Positions 9,365 through 18,213 of a DNA stretch of 64,000 nt are shown in pieces (the first letter of the stretch is position 1; every line of letters starts with the position of its first letter). Origin of the DNA: an uncultured Gemmata sp. (GTDB taxonomy: Bacteria; Planctomycetota; Planctomycetia; Gemmatales; Gemmataceae). The notes under the pieces are model-generated. The model was given only the letters and a program-made list of their open reading frames with translations, was not told the origin of the DNA and searched no databases. The position numbers and the translations under genes were made by a program. Location of the stretch: NCBI GenBank assembly GCA_937924775.1, contig CALDUT010000006.1:83230-147229 (forward strand), given 5' to 3'.

Positions 9365-10627
9365 ATGACGACAAAGACGCCTTCCCTCTCCCGATTCGCC
9401 CAAGGCTTAACCACCGAAACCGCGTTCGATGTGCTGGCGGTGGCTCGCAAACTGATGGCGGCGGGTAAAGACGTGATCGCGCTGCAAATCGGCGATTCAC
9501 CCTTCCCGACTACGGCCAACGCTATCCGGGCCGCTCACGCGGCGATCGACGCCGGCCTGACCCGCTACTGCCCGTCGCTGGGGTTGCCCGAGTTTCGCGA
9601 AACCATCGCCCAGACGGTGCAAGCCGAATTCGGCATTCCTGCGACCATCGATCACGTCGCGGTTGGCCCAGGCGCGAAGATTTTCGAAACTTACTTCTGC
9701 GAAGCGTTTTTAGAGCCCGGCGATGCAGTGTTGGTCTTCCAGCCAGCGTTTCCGACATTCGAGCCGAATATCCTCCGCCGTGGTGCGAGGCCGGTGTACG
9801 TTCCTCTGAAACAAGAGAATCAATTCCGCCCAGACATTGCCGCGATCAAAGCGTTTGTGAAGTCGGAACCCCGGGCCCGCGCCATTTTCCTCAACTTCCC
9901 CCACAACCCCACCGGCGGCGTCGCCACCCGCGACGACCTACGACAAATTGCCGACATCGTTCGCGGAACCAACATCGCCATCTTCAGTGACGAACCCTAC
10001 TGCCACATGGTGTGGACCCCCGAAGGCCGGCATCACAGCATCCTGGCCGAACCGGGCATGCTCGATCAGTGTGTCGGTGCCTTCACTTTCTCCAAAAGCT
10101 ACAGCATGAGCGGTTGGCGCTGTGGCTACATGCTCGCTGCACCCTCGGTAGTGCAGGTGGTGGGCAAGATGATCAATACGTCGCTGTCGTGCGTACCGCC
10201 GATGGTGCAAATGGCCGGTAAGGCCGCGTTGGAACTCGACGCCGCCGAACGCGATGCCACCATGGTGCTATTCCGCCAGAAAGTGGAACTGCTAGTGAAC
10301 GAACTGCGGAAACTGCCCGACGTGACGGTACTGATGCCCGCCGGGACGTTCTACGTTTTTCCCCGCGTCGAGCCGATTTGCCGCCGCCTGGGGATCACTT
10401 CGCACGGTTTGGCCATGTACCTGCTCGAAGGAGCTGATGACCAGCGCGGTGTGGCGTGTTTGGGCGGCGAATGTTTCGGAGCTGCCGGCCAGGGCTTCCT
10501 TCGCTTCAGTTGTGCCGAGCCAGACGAACGGCTGGTGCAGGCGGTAGCTTTTTTCCGCGAAGCCATCAGCCGTAGGGACCGCGTCGAGGCTTATCTCGCC
10601 GCCCATCCCAAATACCGGTTATACTGA
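9365..10627 (+). CDS. Pyridoxal-phosphate aminotransferase, class I/II
   Basis: 420-residue fold-type I aminotransferase, probably cytosolic. The ATG at 9365 is chosen because the usual family N-terminus (SRFAQGLTTETAFDVLAVARKLMAAGKDVIALQIGDSPF) follows directly; an open extension to 9248 looks non-coding. Signatures: NFPHNPTGG (NPTG motif), FSDEPYCHMVW (PLP-ring aspartate and tyrosine), FTFSKSYSMSGWRCGYM with the Schiff-base lysine, and the C-terminal FLRFSCAEPDERL arginine motif. The substrate cannot be fixed from sequence; aspartate- or alanine-type specificity is likely for this subgroup. The frame stays open for another 56 codons after its TGA stop (see next feature). Confidence 0.92.
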   Translation: MTTKTPSLSRFAQGLTTETAFDVLAVARKLMAAGKDVIALQIGDSPFPTTANAIRAAHAAIDAGLTRYCPSLGLPEFRETIAQTVQAEFGIPATIDHVAVGPGAKIFETYFCEAFLEPGDAVLVFQPAFPTFEPNILRRGARPVYVPLKQENQFRPDIAAIKAFVKSEPRARAIFLNFPHNPTGGVATRDDLRQIADIVRGTNIAIFSDEPYCHMVWTPEGRHHSILAEPGMLDQCVGAFTFSKSYSMSGWRCGYMLAAPSVVQVVGKMINTSLSCVPPMVQMAGKAALELDAAERDATMVLFRQKVELLVNELRKLPDVTVLMPAGTFYVFPRVEPICRRLGITSHGLAMYLLEGADDQRGVACLGGECFGAAGQGFLRFSCAEPDERLVQAVAFFREAISRRDRVEAYLAAHPKYRLY

Positions 10628-10798
10628 TCACCGAATTTCAAGGAGAAACCGGGCGACGAACACACCCTCTCTCACCACCGGTGCCATCGGCACCGTTTGC
10701 GGTTTGCCGAGGCCGAACGCGCCGCCAAAGACGCAGTGGCCGCGAAGTTTCGCGAACTCGGCCTGGATCTGGAAGAGGTCCTGAAGCCCCCGGGTTAG
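10628..10798 (+). pseudogene. In-frame coding remnant after the aminotransferase (possible Uma2-like C-terminus)
   Basis: Directly after the aminotransferase TGA, in the same frame, 56 sense codons lead to a TAG at 10796. The second half reads RFAEAERAAKDAVAAKFR then ELGLDLEEVLKPPG, which has a coiled-coil, protein-like composition. The closest pattern I know is the tail of Uma2-family (DUF820) nuclease-like proteins (repeated AEAER... then LRELGxDP). There is no ATG and no ribosome site, so I read it as the 3' end of a lost gene. A C-terminal extension translated by stop read-through is the alternative. Confidence 0.35.
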
Positions 10799-10821
10799 GG
10801 TCGGGTTGCTGGAGGTCTGCG

Positions 10822-12576
10822 TCAGGCTTGAGTGGCGTGGCGTTTGCGGCGGGCCAGCTCTTTCTTCACTTCGGCATAGCAGCGGGTGTTGAAAACGTCG
10901 TTCTTCGTGAGCCAACCGCGCCGGGCCACATCCACTCCGAAGCGGTACAACTCCAGCTCGCCCACGCTGTGGGCATCCGGATTAATGACAATCGGGATGC
11001 CCCGGGCTTTGGCCTGTTTCACATAACGCCAATCCAGATCGAGCCGCGACGGCTGGGCGTTGATCTCGATCATCTTGCCATGCTGGGCAGCGACTTTCAG
11101 CACTTCATCGAGGTTGATTTTGTATCCTTCGCGACGCAGAAGCAGCCGGCCGGTCGCGTGACCAAGCATGGTCACCGCCGGATGCGCCAAGGCTTTGCAC
11201 ACGCGCGCTGTCATCTCCTCTTCTGATAGACCAAAGCGCGTGTGGACACTGGCCACGACATAATCGAACCCGGCCAGCAGTTCGTCCGGGTAATCGAGGC
11301 TGCCGTCGTCGAGAATATCCACTTCGGTGCCTTTGAAAATGTGAATGCCATGGAGCTTCTTGTTGAGCCGGTCGATTTCGGCCCACTGCTTGCGAACAGC
11401 CCCCGGTGGCAATCCGCGGGCGATGGTCAGCGATTGCGAATGATCGCCAACGCCGAAATACTCGAAGCCCAGTTTCTTGGCGGCCACGGCCATTTCTTCC
11501 AGCGACGCCGCACCATCACTGTAGGTGGTGTGATTGTGGAAGACACCGCGGACATCGGCCGGCGTCAGCAGAACGGGAAGTTGTCCGGCTTCGGCGGCTT
11601 CGATTTCGCCTGTGTCTTCGCGTAACTCAGGCGGAATGAAGGGCAAGCCCAGGGCGGCGTAAATCTCCTCTTCACTGTGGCAGGGAATCGACTTCTGCTC
11701 GTTGGCCAGCGCGTATTCGTTGAGTGTCAACCCAAGGTCGATTGCCCGTTGTCGCAGGCGGATGTTGTGTTCTTTGCTGCCGGTGAAGTACAGCAGGCCG
11801 AACGGGTATTGCTCCTCGCGAACCACGCGCAAATCGGCCTGCAGAACCACTTTTTCGCCGTGGATGTACATTTCGGCCCGGACGCTGGATTTGGTCGGTC
11901 CGTGGGCCAACACCTGAATCACCTGCGGCAGTTGGACAAAGCGTTCCATGATCGGGCCTGGTTCGGAACTGCTCGCGAGAATGTCGAGATCAGCACAGGT
12001 TTCTTTCCGCCGCCGCACACTGCCGCATAACTCTGAGCGAATCACCCCGGGGAAGGTCCGAATCTGCTCCAGTAACGTTTGCCCCAAACCCAGCGCCAGA
12101 TCCAAGCGCACGCGATGGCCGACTTGTTCCAGCAAGGCCAGCCCTTCGAGAATCTTCTGTTGGGTTTTGCCGCCGAAGCCTTTGAGCGTGGCAACCTGTC
12201 CGGCTTCGCAGGCGGTTTTCAGCTTCTCCAGGCTGTCGATCTGTAAGTGCTCGTACAGCGCCTTGACCTTTTTGGGTCCAATTCCTGGCACACGGAGCAT
12301 TTCCACCAGACCACGCGGAACAGCCGCCCGCAGCTCGTCAAGGTACGGCAACGAACCGGTGGTCAGCAATTCTTTGATCTTGTCGGCCACACTGGCACCG
12401 ATGCCAGACACTTCGCGAATGCTGCCATCGGCCACCATCTGCCGCAAATCCCCGGGCAGTTCCAGTATGGCTTTGGCCGCGTTGTGATAGGCATTGACCC
12501 GAAAGACACTCTCGCCCTGGAGTTCCAGCAGTGTCCCGATTTCGCTGAGGGCTTCGGCAACTTGTTCTTTGGTCAT
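10822..12576 (-). CDS. polX: DNA polymerase/3'-5' exonuclease PolX
   Basis: 584 residues, close to the usual length of bacterial PolX (about 570). The ATG at 12576 begins MTKEQVAEALSEIGTLLELQ, a standard PolX N-terminus; the open frame upstream to 12924 is antisense-like and rejected. Helix-hairpin-helix repeats (VSGIGASVADKIKEL, VPGIGPKKVKALYEHL, LKGFGGKTQQKILEGL) are followed by a polymerase-X palm with CADLDILAS carrying the catalytic aspartates. The C-terminal PHP domain shows HNHTTYSDGAASLEE, GVGDHSQS, EINAQPSRLDLDW and NPDAHSV metal ligands. Expected role: gap-filling repair synthesis with intrinsic nuclease activity in the cytoplasm. It lies downstream of the PseG-like gene on the same strand, separated by 224 nt. 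Confidence 0.95.
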   Translation of the reverse strand: MTKEQVAEALSEIGTLLELQGESVFRVNAYHNAAKAILELPGDLRQMVADGSIREVSGIGASVADKIKELLTTGSLPYLDELRAAVPRGLVEMLRVPGIGPKKVKALYEHLQIDSLEKLKTACEAGQVATLKGFGGKTQQKILEGLALLEQVGHRVRLDLALGLGQTLLEQIRTFPGVIRSELCGSVRRRKETCADLDILASSSEPGPIMERFVQLPQVIQVLAHGPTKSSVRAEMYIHGEKVVLQADLRVVREEQYPFGLLYFTGSKEHNIRLRQRAIDLGLTLNEYALANEQKSIPCHSEEEIYAALGLPFIPPELREDTGEIEAAEAGQLPVLLTPADVRGVFHNHTTYSDGAASLEEMAVAAKKLGFEYFGVGDHSQSLTIARGLPPGAVRKQWAEIDRLNKKLHGIHIFKGTEVDILDDGSLDYPDELLAGFDYVVASVHTRFGLSEEEMTARVCKALAHPAVTMLGHATGRLLLRREGYKINLDEVLKVAAQHGKMIEINAQPSRLDLDWRYVKQAKARGIPIVINPDAHSVGELELYRFGVDVARRGWLTKNDVFNTRCYAEVKKELARRKRHATQA

Positions 12577-12800
12577 AAGGGTTGTCCTGTACCGCGGTGA
12601 GTGTTTTCCCACATTGATGGGAGAATAGCCGAAATCGACCAGAATTCGGAATGTCGGTAGCAGACGGCGTTCTGCCGGCATCGTGTGCAGAGACCAAACG
12701 GTCAAATGGCGGAACCCGCAAGAGGATTGGCCGGCAAACGATGCCCCAGGAGCGTTCGCCCCTGGGGCACAACGAAGGGGTCGTGTGGTCCGAGCGCAAG

Positions 12801-13895
12801 TTACGCCGCGGTACTCAACGGCTGGCTGGCCACCGCGCGTTTGCGCGTGGGGCTGTGCAGCAGAATCTCCAGACCGTTGACGATACGATCCGGTCCACGA
12901 CCGTCGAACGTGTTGCGTGCGCACCGGGTCATGCCCTTGCGTTCCATCGGGTCGTCCAGCAGCAGATCGACCGCTTCTTTCAACTGCTCAAAGGTGACAT
13001 CGTGAGCATCGCCCAAGTAGGTCGCCACGCCCTCTTCGTCGAGTTTCTTGCCGTTGCCGGCGTGGTGCGGGGCTTGGCTGATGATCAACTGCGGAATACC
13101 GACCACGCACAACTCCGGCGACCACATATCACCCGCCGTGATAGCGAAGTGGACGCGTACCAGCCGCGTCATCAGTTCCTTAGGTTCGCTGACCACCTCG
13201 ACACGGCCGCCGCTTTGCGCCAGCAATTCCTGGATCGCTTCACGGTGGCTGTGATAGGAACGGGTGGCGATCGTCACCTTCGCCACGCGGTCCATCGCCA
13301 AGAGCTGCTGCGTCCGGGTAATGCATTCCCCCCGCAGATCGTTATCGCCCATTGCGACCATGGCGCGAAACGGTTGCGGCGGTTCGATGGCGCGAATGGT
13401 CCGCTGCCGGCGGAAAACGCCCCGGCAAAGCGTGTAGCGGTAACCGAGCAGCAACTGCCCGCCAGGTTCGATGCGGTAGTGCTTTCGCGTGGGGGCCAAC
13501 AGCGGGTTGACCACCAGATCCGCGGGGAAGACCATGCGTGCGGTCGAGTCGAAAACCATCACCAGCGCTCCGGTTTTCTTCAATTCGCGAATGTACTCGG
13601 CACTGTAGTGCGACCCGGCCAGAATGATGGCGGCGGCATTGAGCCGGTAGGCTTGAGCCAGGGTGGCTTCGAGGTCGCCGTCGTCGCCCATGCGCCGTTC
13701 GGCCGCGATCCATTCGTTGTTGCCACGATTGATGACCGTGGCGAGCGACAGTGGATCAAGATAGCTGAAAAAGTAAGTGCCGCGACGACGGCGTTGCAGA
13801 GCCGCGGCCAACGACAAACACTGGTAGAACGGCTCCCAACCATGCTCGGGGGTGCCATCGCAACGAAATAGAATCGGCCCACGAGTCGCATCCAT
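12801..13895 (-). CDS. PseG/SpsG-like sugar nucleotide hydrolase or glycosyltransferase-fold protein
   Basis: 364 residues. The N-terminal motif FRCDGTPEHGWEPFYQCLSLA matches the start of PseG/SpsG (RCD...IGxGHxxRCLxLA), the UDP-2,4-diacetamido-trideoxy-altrose hydrolase of pseudaminic acid synthesis. However, the catalytic GxGH histidine region here reads EHGWEPF, so the exact activity is doubtful. The C-terminal half (AITAGDMWSPELCVVGIPQLIIS then A.HH..N.KKLDEEGVATYLGDA) is a typical GT-B nucleotide-sugar site. No other pseudaminic or legionaminic acid genes are nearby. Probably cytoplasmic, acting in surface glycan synthesis. Confidence 0.7.
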   Translation of the reverse strand: MDATRGPILFRCDGTPEHGWEPFYQCLSLAAALQRRRRGTYFFSYLDPLSLATVINRGNNEWIAAERRMGDDGDLEATLAQAYRLNAAAIILAGSHYSAEYIRELKKTGALVMVFDSTARMVFPADLVVNPLLAPTRKHYRIEPGGQLLLGYRYTLCRGVFRRQRTIRAIEPPQPFRAMVAMGDNDLRGECITRTQQLLAMDRVAKVTIATRSYHSHREAIQELLAQSGGRVEVVSEPKELMTRLVRVHFAITAGDMWSPELCVVGIPQLIISQAPHHAGNGKKLDEEGVATYLGDAHDVTFEQLKEAVDLLLDDPMERKGMTRCARNTFDGRGPDRIVNGLEILLHSPTRKRAVASQPLSTAA

Positions 13896-14427
13896 GCGCA
13901 GCGCTCCTACACAACCGAAAAGGATGGAAACGGGAGCATGAGCCGGCGTGCAGACCCCCTGCCATTGCGGCAGCGCAGAGTCGCCCGTGGTTCATGCGAT
14001 TCCGGGTGGTGTGGAGTGGCTCACGCGAAGCTCACGATGGGACACCGCGCCGCGCGTCAGCAGATCTCGACACCTCTTCTCCGGGTCGGCGGAAGTTGCT
14101 TCCACCGTACCGATGCCCACTCGGGTTCCGGGCCGAGGGGCCTCGGGCAGGCTGTCGGGTTCCGGTCCAACAGCCCAGCGGGCCGGATGGTAATTCAGAT
14201 TTCTTTCGCGCGACAAGAGCATTTTTTCGCCCGCGACAACAGCGTGAATTCCTGCAGTTATTGCCGCGAAAACCACCGGCTCCCAAGCGCCTAGTGGCTA
14301 GCGGTGATCGCAAAGACAATCACCGCCGCCGGTCGCGCTGATCCGCGAAACGCTACCACTCAGACTCCATGCCACGCTCCCGGTGCTTCCCCGCGAACGC
14401 ACGCCCTCAACGCCGAACGTGCGACGC
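13896..14427. other. Intergenic region, no gene seen
   Basis: About 530 nt between the PseG-like gene (minus strand) and the parS repeats. Short frames occur on both strands, but none has a start site or a protein-like composition. I see no tRNA, SRP RNA or RNase P signature. It probably holds the promoter of the PseG-like gene. Confidence 0.5.
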
Positions 14428-14450
14428 GCGACATTCTAACGATCGCTGAC

Positions 14451-14464
14451 GTTCCACGTGGAAC
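14451..14464 (+). promoter_or_regulatory. parS-type site 1
   Basis: Perfect palindrome GTTCCACGTGGAAC, equal to the core of the bacterial parS consensus TGTTYCACGTGRAACA. It is preceded by the conserved arm found at all five sites of this window. Confidence 0.9.
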
Positions 14465-14569
14465 CTTTGCGCAGTTTAACACGAACGGATGGCTCTTGAC
14501 GAACTTCCGACACGACCCGCGATAGACACAAACAACGGCAACCCCCGCGACATTCTAACGATCGCTGAC

Positions 14570-14583
14570 GTTCCACGTGGAAC
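14570..14583 (+). promoter_or_regulatory. parS-type site 2
   Basis: Same palindrome and same flanks as site 1, identical over 56 bp. Confidence 0.9.
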
Positions 14584-14632
14584 CTTTGCGCAGTTTAACA
14601 CGGTCGAAGCGAACACTCTAACGATCGCTGAC

Positions 14633-14646
14633 GTTCCACGTGGAAC
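14633..14646 (+). promoter_or_regulatory. parS-type site 3
   Basis: Same palindrome. The left arm TCTAACGATCGCTGAC is conserved; the right arm has diverged (GTTTACGCAGATTCCCACG). Confidence 0.9.
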
Positions 14647-15015
14647 GTTTACGCAGATTCCCACGAAGCGACCGAAAAAATGGTTCTGTGATTTGCTTTT
14701 GCCCCTGCGATTGCGCATGATTGTGTAGAGACAAGAAATCTCCAGCCTTGGGCGTTCCTGTCGTTTTCGGCCTTCTCGCCACAAAATAGCTCTGTTCAGA
14801 ACAACTCCCCAAGCAGTTTCTGAACCATTGACGCGGTGGATTTCCGGCGGGCGATTCGCCGCACTTCTTGCGTCTGGTGGGGCGGCAGCGGGGGCTAACA
14901 CCTCCGTTGACCGTGGCCTTCCCTGGGCGGGGCGTTCGCGGCTGTAATTCCCCTTCCCCCTCTGGGAGAGATTGCTATGAAGCCGTTGATTTCATTCCCT
15001 CCGGGAGATTCACGC

Positions 15016-15966
15016 ATGGAAGCGACTGTGAAGCCCCGTTTAGCCCGCGGATTAAATGCTCTGTTGGGCGACTTGAACGACCTGCCTACCACGCGGCCAG
15101 TGGACTCTGCCGCATCTGCTTCGCCAGCCGACACGGGCTCCGGTACCAGTGGTTCGGGAATGACCCGGGTGCCCATTGCCAAGATCAAGAACAACCCCTA
15201 CCAGCCCCGCAAACAATTCGATGACGACGAATTGCTGGCACTGGCCGAAAGCATCACCCAGCACGGTGTTCTCCAACCGCTGCTGGTCCGAGTGCATGGC
15301 GACGACTATCAACTGATCGCGGGGGAACGCCGGCTCCGGGCCGCTCAAGCCGCCGGGCTGACCGAAGTGCCAGTCTCCATCGTCGCCTTCGACGATCAAC
15401 AAGTGTTTGAAGCGGCCCTGGTGGAAAACATTCAACGCACCGACCTCAACCCCATCGAAAAAGGCCAAGGCTTCAAGCAGTACATGGACCAGTTCCAGAT
15501 GACGCAAGAACAACTGGCCGCCCGTTTGGGGCTCGACCGCACCACGGTGAGCAACTTCATCGGGCTTCTGAGCTTGCCCGAGGAAGTGCAAGCCGCGGTC
15601 CGCAATGGCCAGCTCACCATGGGCCATGCCAAAGTTCTTCGCGCCGTCTACGACCAGAACCGCCTGGTGGCCCTAGCGAAAGAAGCCATCATGAAGAACT
15701 ACTCGGTTCATGCCTTGGAACTGCTAGTCAAACAGCAAAAGTACATTGGCGCGATTCCGGAGCCAGCCCCCGAAGCCAAGCCGGCCGCCGCCCGTGTGGT
15801 GGTTGAAAAAACCGCGCACGTCAAAGGCATTGAAGACGAACTGCGGCAGCGGTTGGCCGTCAAAGTGGAAATCAAAGTGAAGGCCAAGGATAAGGGGCAG
15901 ATCGTGATTGGTTTTGAATCCAACGACGACTTCGAGCGGATCGTTCAAGCCTTGCAACGCACCTGA
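15016..15966 (+). CDS. parB: Chromosome-partitioning protein ParB
   Basis: 316 residues from the ATG at 15016 (MEATVKPRLARGLNALLGD), which gives the standard ParB N-terminus K.RLxRGLxALLG. A second ATG at 14977 also has a GGGAGAG ribosome site and cannot be excluded. The CTPase/ParB domain shows IKNNPYQPRKQFDDDELLALAESI, HGVLQPLLVR and GERRLRAAQAAGL. ENIQRTDLNPIEKGQGF and the helix-turn-helix LAARLGLDRTTVSNFIGLLSLP follow, and the C-terminal dimerisation region ends in IVIGFESNDDFERIVQAL. ParB binds parS, spreads as a CTP-dependent clamp and recruits SMC. Three parS sites lie just upstream. No ParA gene is adjacent, which is unusual. The neighbours are unrelated. Confidence 0.95.
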   Translation: MEATVKPRLARGLNALLGDLNDLPTTRPVDSAASASPADTGSGTSGSGMTRVPIAKIKNNPYQPRKQFDDDELLALAESITQHGVLQPLLVRVHGDDYQLIAGERRLRAAQAAGLTEVPVSIVAFDDQQVFEAALVENIQRTDLNPIEKGQGFKQYMDQFQMTQEQLAARLGLDRTTVSNFIGLLSLPEEVQAAVRNGQLTMGHAKVLRAVYDQNRLVALAKEAIMKNYSVHALELLVKQQKYIGAIPEPAPEAKPAAARVVVEKTAHVKGIEDELRQRLAVKVEIKVKAKDKGQIVIGFESNDDFERIVQALQRT

Positions 15967-15998
15967 AGTGAGGGCGCCGCAGCACGATGAACGCACGA

Positions 15999-16042
15999 CA
16001 ACTCCCCGATAGGAACTCTTCCTCGGGGAGTTGTTCGTTTTC
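15999..16042 (+). terminator. Hairpin terminator after parB
   Basis: A perfect 11-bp stem (CAACTCCCCGA, 15999-16009, with TCGGGGAGTTG, 16023-16033) with a 13-nt loop, followed by a T-rich stretch (TTCGTTTTCC). The rest of the 313-nt gap up to 16279 shows no gene. Confidence 0.7.
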
Positions 16043-16279
16043 CTAGCACAGGGTCCACGAATCCCGTCCACGTGTCCCGAAAGTATCGGTTCGCTCCGCG
16101 CTCGCGGCGGTCGCACAGTTCGCGGCCCCACGATTCCCCCCAGCAACCCACGGGGCCTTCATCCTGGCGACGGCCTGGCCCGAGGCGACCACTTCACCTC
16201 ACTTTCCAGTGCGTCTTGTCGGAGTTTTAGCAATCCGTTACGCTGATGCGGACGGAAGACATGCCAAGGAGGGTTGGCT

Positions 16280-16798
16280 ATGCGTAATCTCCTGGGAGTC
16301 GGTGTGGGTCTGGTGATCGCGGTGGCGATCGCCCATGGGCAGGAGTTTCAGTGGTTTGCGTCGGCGGCGGGCAAGTACAAGGTGCTGTTTCCTGGTGTGG
16401 TGAAAAGCGAAGTGCGGGAAATTCCCGCAGGCAAAGAGACGCTGCGGCTGCATCTGGATAGCGTGGAATTGAAGGGCGATACGGTCTTTCTGGTAAGCTA
16501 TGTCGATGCTGCGGAGGAAGTGGCGAAAAAGCCCGTCGGTCCGCGGCTGGATAAAGTCCGCGATGGCAACAAAGGTGAACGCGGTAAGGTCATCGACGAG
16601 AAAGACATCACAGTGTCTCTGGGTATGGAGAAATTCCCCGGTCGCGATTTGTTGATCGAGATGCCCACGGGGTATCTGCGGAATCGTGTCGTCATTGTGG
16701 GCCGCCGCCTCTACCAAGTGATGATACAGGGGACGAAGGAGGTGGTTACGTCGCCGTCGGCCGACAAATTCATCAACTCCTTCGAGCTGACCAAGTAG
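16280..16798 (+). CDS. Secreted protein, first of three tandem paralogues
   Basis: 172 residues from the ATG at 16280, which follows an AAGGAGGG ribosome site by 6 nt. The signal peptide (MRNLLGVGVGLVIAVAIAHGQ) is probably cleaved near residue 20. The mature part holds GKYKVLFPG near its start and GRRLYQVMIQGTKE...FINSFELTK at its end. Both motifs recur in the next two genes (GHYRIRFPG/GQRLYQ and GKFTVKFPG/GNRLYQ). No catalytic motif is visible. It is probably a small periplasmic or surface protein of an unassigned family. It is the first gene of a tight three-gene array (10- and 21-nt gaps). Confidence 0.8.
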   Translation: MRNLLGVGVGLVIAVAIAHGQEFQWFASAAGKYKVLFPGVVKSEVREIPAGKETLRLHLDSVELKGDTVFLVSYVDAAEEVAKKPVGPRLDKVRDGNKGERGKVIDEKDITVSLGMEKFPGRDLLIEMPTGYLRNRVVIVGRRLYQVMIQGTKEVVTSPSADKFINSFELTK

Positions 16799-16808
16799 CG
16801 AGGAAACC

Positions 16809-17324
16809 ATGCGGGCCATCGTCGTTTTCGCTGCGCTACTGACGCTGACCCCGATGGCCTGGGGGCAGCAAGCCTCGTATACCTCGAAAGAGGGGCACTA
16901 CCGGATTCGCTTCCCCGGCCAGCCGAAAGTCAGTGAGCAAACCGTCCAGACGGCCTTGGGTGAACTGAACGTAATGATCGCGACCTACGCGACCTCCGAC
17001 GGCAACATCCTGATGGTGAGTTATACCGACTACCCCGCGGAAGCCGTCCAGTCGGCCAAAGTCGCGGCACTGTTCGACGAAATCCGCGACCGCCTGAAAA
17101 GTTCCGAGGGCAAAATCGCCCCTGGCGAGAAGGAATTGACCATCGGACCAGAACACCATCCGGGCCGCGAATTTGTGATTGAGAAGGGCCGGCAACGGAT
17201 CAAATACCAGTTGATTCTCCGCGGCCAGCGTTTGTATCAGCTCGCGGCAATCGGCAGCGCAGACTTCCTCAAAGGCCGCGACGCCACCGCTTTCTTCAAA
17301 ACCTTCGAACTGATCAACCCCTGA
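16809..17324 (+). CDS. Secreted protein, second of three tandem paralogues
   Basis: 171 residues with a signal peptide (MRAIVVFAALLTLTPMAWGQ). It shares with its neighbours the blocks FPG.PKVSE, MVSYTDYPAE, HPGREFVIE and GQRLYQLAAIGS...FFKTFEL. The start follows GAGGAAACC. Paralogy with the genes on each side is seen directly from these ordered motifs; sequence identity is otherwise low, so the duplication is old. Function unknown. Confidence 0.8.
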   Translation: MRAIVVFAALLTLTPMAWGQQASYTSKEGHYRIRFPGQPKVSEQTVQTALGELNVMIATYATSDGNILMVSYTDYPAEAVQSAKVAALFDEIRDRLKSSEGKIAPGEKELTIGPEHHPGREFVIEKGRQRIKYQLILRGQRLYQLAAIGSADFLKGRDATAFFKTFELINP

Positions 17325-17345
17325 ACACTCTGCCTGGAGTCACCG

Positions 17346-17867
17346 ATGCGAACGATTGTCGCCATCCTGATTCTTACCGCCGGTGCTGCGTCACTGAGCG
17401 CCCAACCGACCACCCCAGCGGAATTGATGAAAGCCGGAAAGTTCACCGTCAAGTTTCCTGGCGAAGCAAAAGCCGAAGTACGAACCGCCGGGGGGCTGAC
17501 CGTCCACATCGCCTTCGCCGACTACGACAAGGGCAAAGGCGGATTCATGGTGGTGTACTCCGACCTGCCCGCGGACAAAGTCAAAGCCGCCACCGCCGAC
17601 CAGATCCTCGAAAGCGGCATCACCGGCCTCAAGGAGAATTTCCGCGCCACAGTGAACGAAGCCACTCCCGCCGAACAAGGAACCAAGAAATACCCGGCAC
17701 GACTGATCAAGGCCCAGAAGGACGGACAAGCCGACTGGGCCATGCAGGGCAAACTGGTGTTGGTGGGCAACCGCTTGTACCAGGTTTTCGTTTATGGCAC
17801 GAAAGACTTCGTCGCCACCAGCGCCGAAGCCCAGCAATTTATCGATTCCTTCGACATCACAGAATGA
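17346..17867 (+). CDS. Secreted protein, third of three tandem paralogues
   Basis: 173 residues with a signal peptide (MRTIVAILILTAGAASLSAQ). It shares the ordered blocks FPGEAKAEV, MVVYSDLPAD, YPARLIKAQ and GNRLYQVFVYGTKDF...FIDSFDI with the two upstream genes. It follows the second gene by 21 nt with a TGGAGTCACCG ribosome region, so the three are very probably one transcript. It lacks the glycine-arginine-glutamate block (PGRE/D) in exact form (PARL). Function unknown. Confidence 0.8.
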   Translation: MRTIVAILILTAGAASLSAQPTTPAELMKAGKFTVKFPGEAKAEVRTAGGLTVHIAFADYDKGKGGFMVVYSDLPADKVKAATADQILESGITGLKENFRATVNEATPAEQGTKKYPARLIKAQKDGQADWAMQGKLVLVGNRLYQVFVYGTKDFVATSAEAQQFIDSFDITE

Positions 17868-18213
17868 ACCAGTGATTCTTGGAGACGAACTTGCCCACTC
17901 GGATAACACGAAACTTCTGTGGCACGCAACTTCTGCCGCCAAGCGCAAACACCAAAAGCCAACACAACCCAAAAGCTCATCACCAACGGCTACCCGGGTT
18001 TAGACCGTGGGGCGAACCTCACTAACACGGTGGCAGGAACTTTTCCCAGCCACCGGCGAACTTCACCTACCGCAGGAGTGTCCAACTTCGTAGTATAATT
18101 GGCAGTTGAGGAGAGGTCCACCGATCCAACCTCCTCAGCCACAATCGCCAACTGAATCCGCCACGTGGGACCAATTCCTCCGCGGCGGCAACAACCAACC
18201 TGTCGCGGATGAT
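17868..18213. other. Intergenic region upstream of tRNA-Pro
   Basis: 346 nt with no plausible gene. A TATAAT hexamer at 18094-18099 is the only clear promoter-like element. No good -35 hexamer sits at the right distance, and the tRNA begins 115 nt downstream. Confidence 0.4.

Larger units (their letters stand above)
14428..14665 (+). repeat. Three-copy direct repeat carrying parS sites
   Basis: Two identical 56-bp copies (14428-14483 and 14547-14602) and a third diverged copy (about 14610-14665), spaced 119 bp and 63 bp apart. Each copy consists of a left arm (GACATTCTAACGATCGCTGA), the palindrome GTTCCACGTGGAAC and a right arm beginning CTTTGCGCAGTTTAACAC. The copies lie 0.35-0.6 kb upstream of parB and are most simply read as a ParB-loading cluster. 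Confidence 0.9.

Noticed and set aside
12577..12924. N-terminal extension of PolX
   Set aside because: The frame is open, but the conserved PolX start is at 12576 and the upstream sequence overlaps the 3' end of the PseG-like gene.
14428..14665. CRISPR-like array
   Set aside because: Only three copies with unequal spacing, each centred on a parS palindrome, and no cas genes; the partition-site reading is better.
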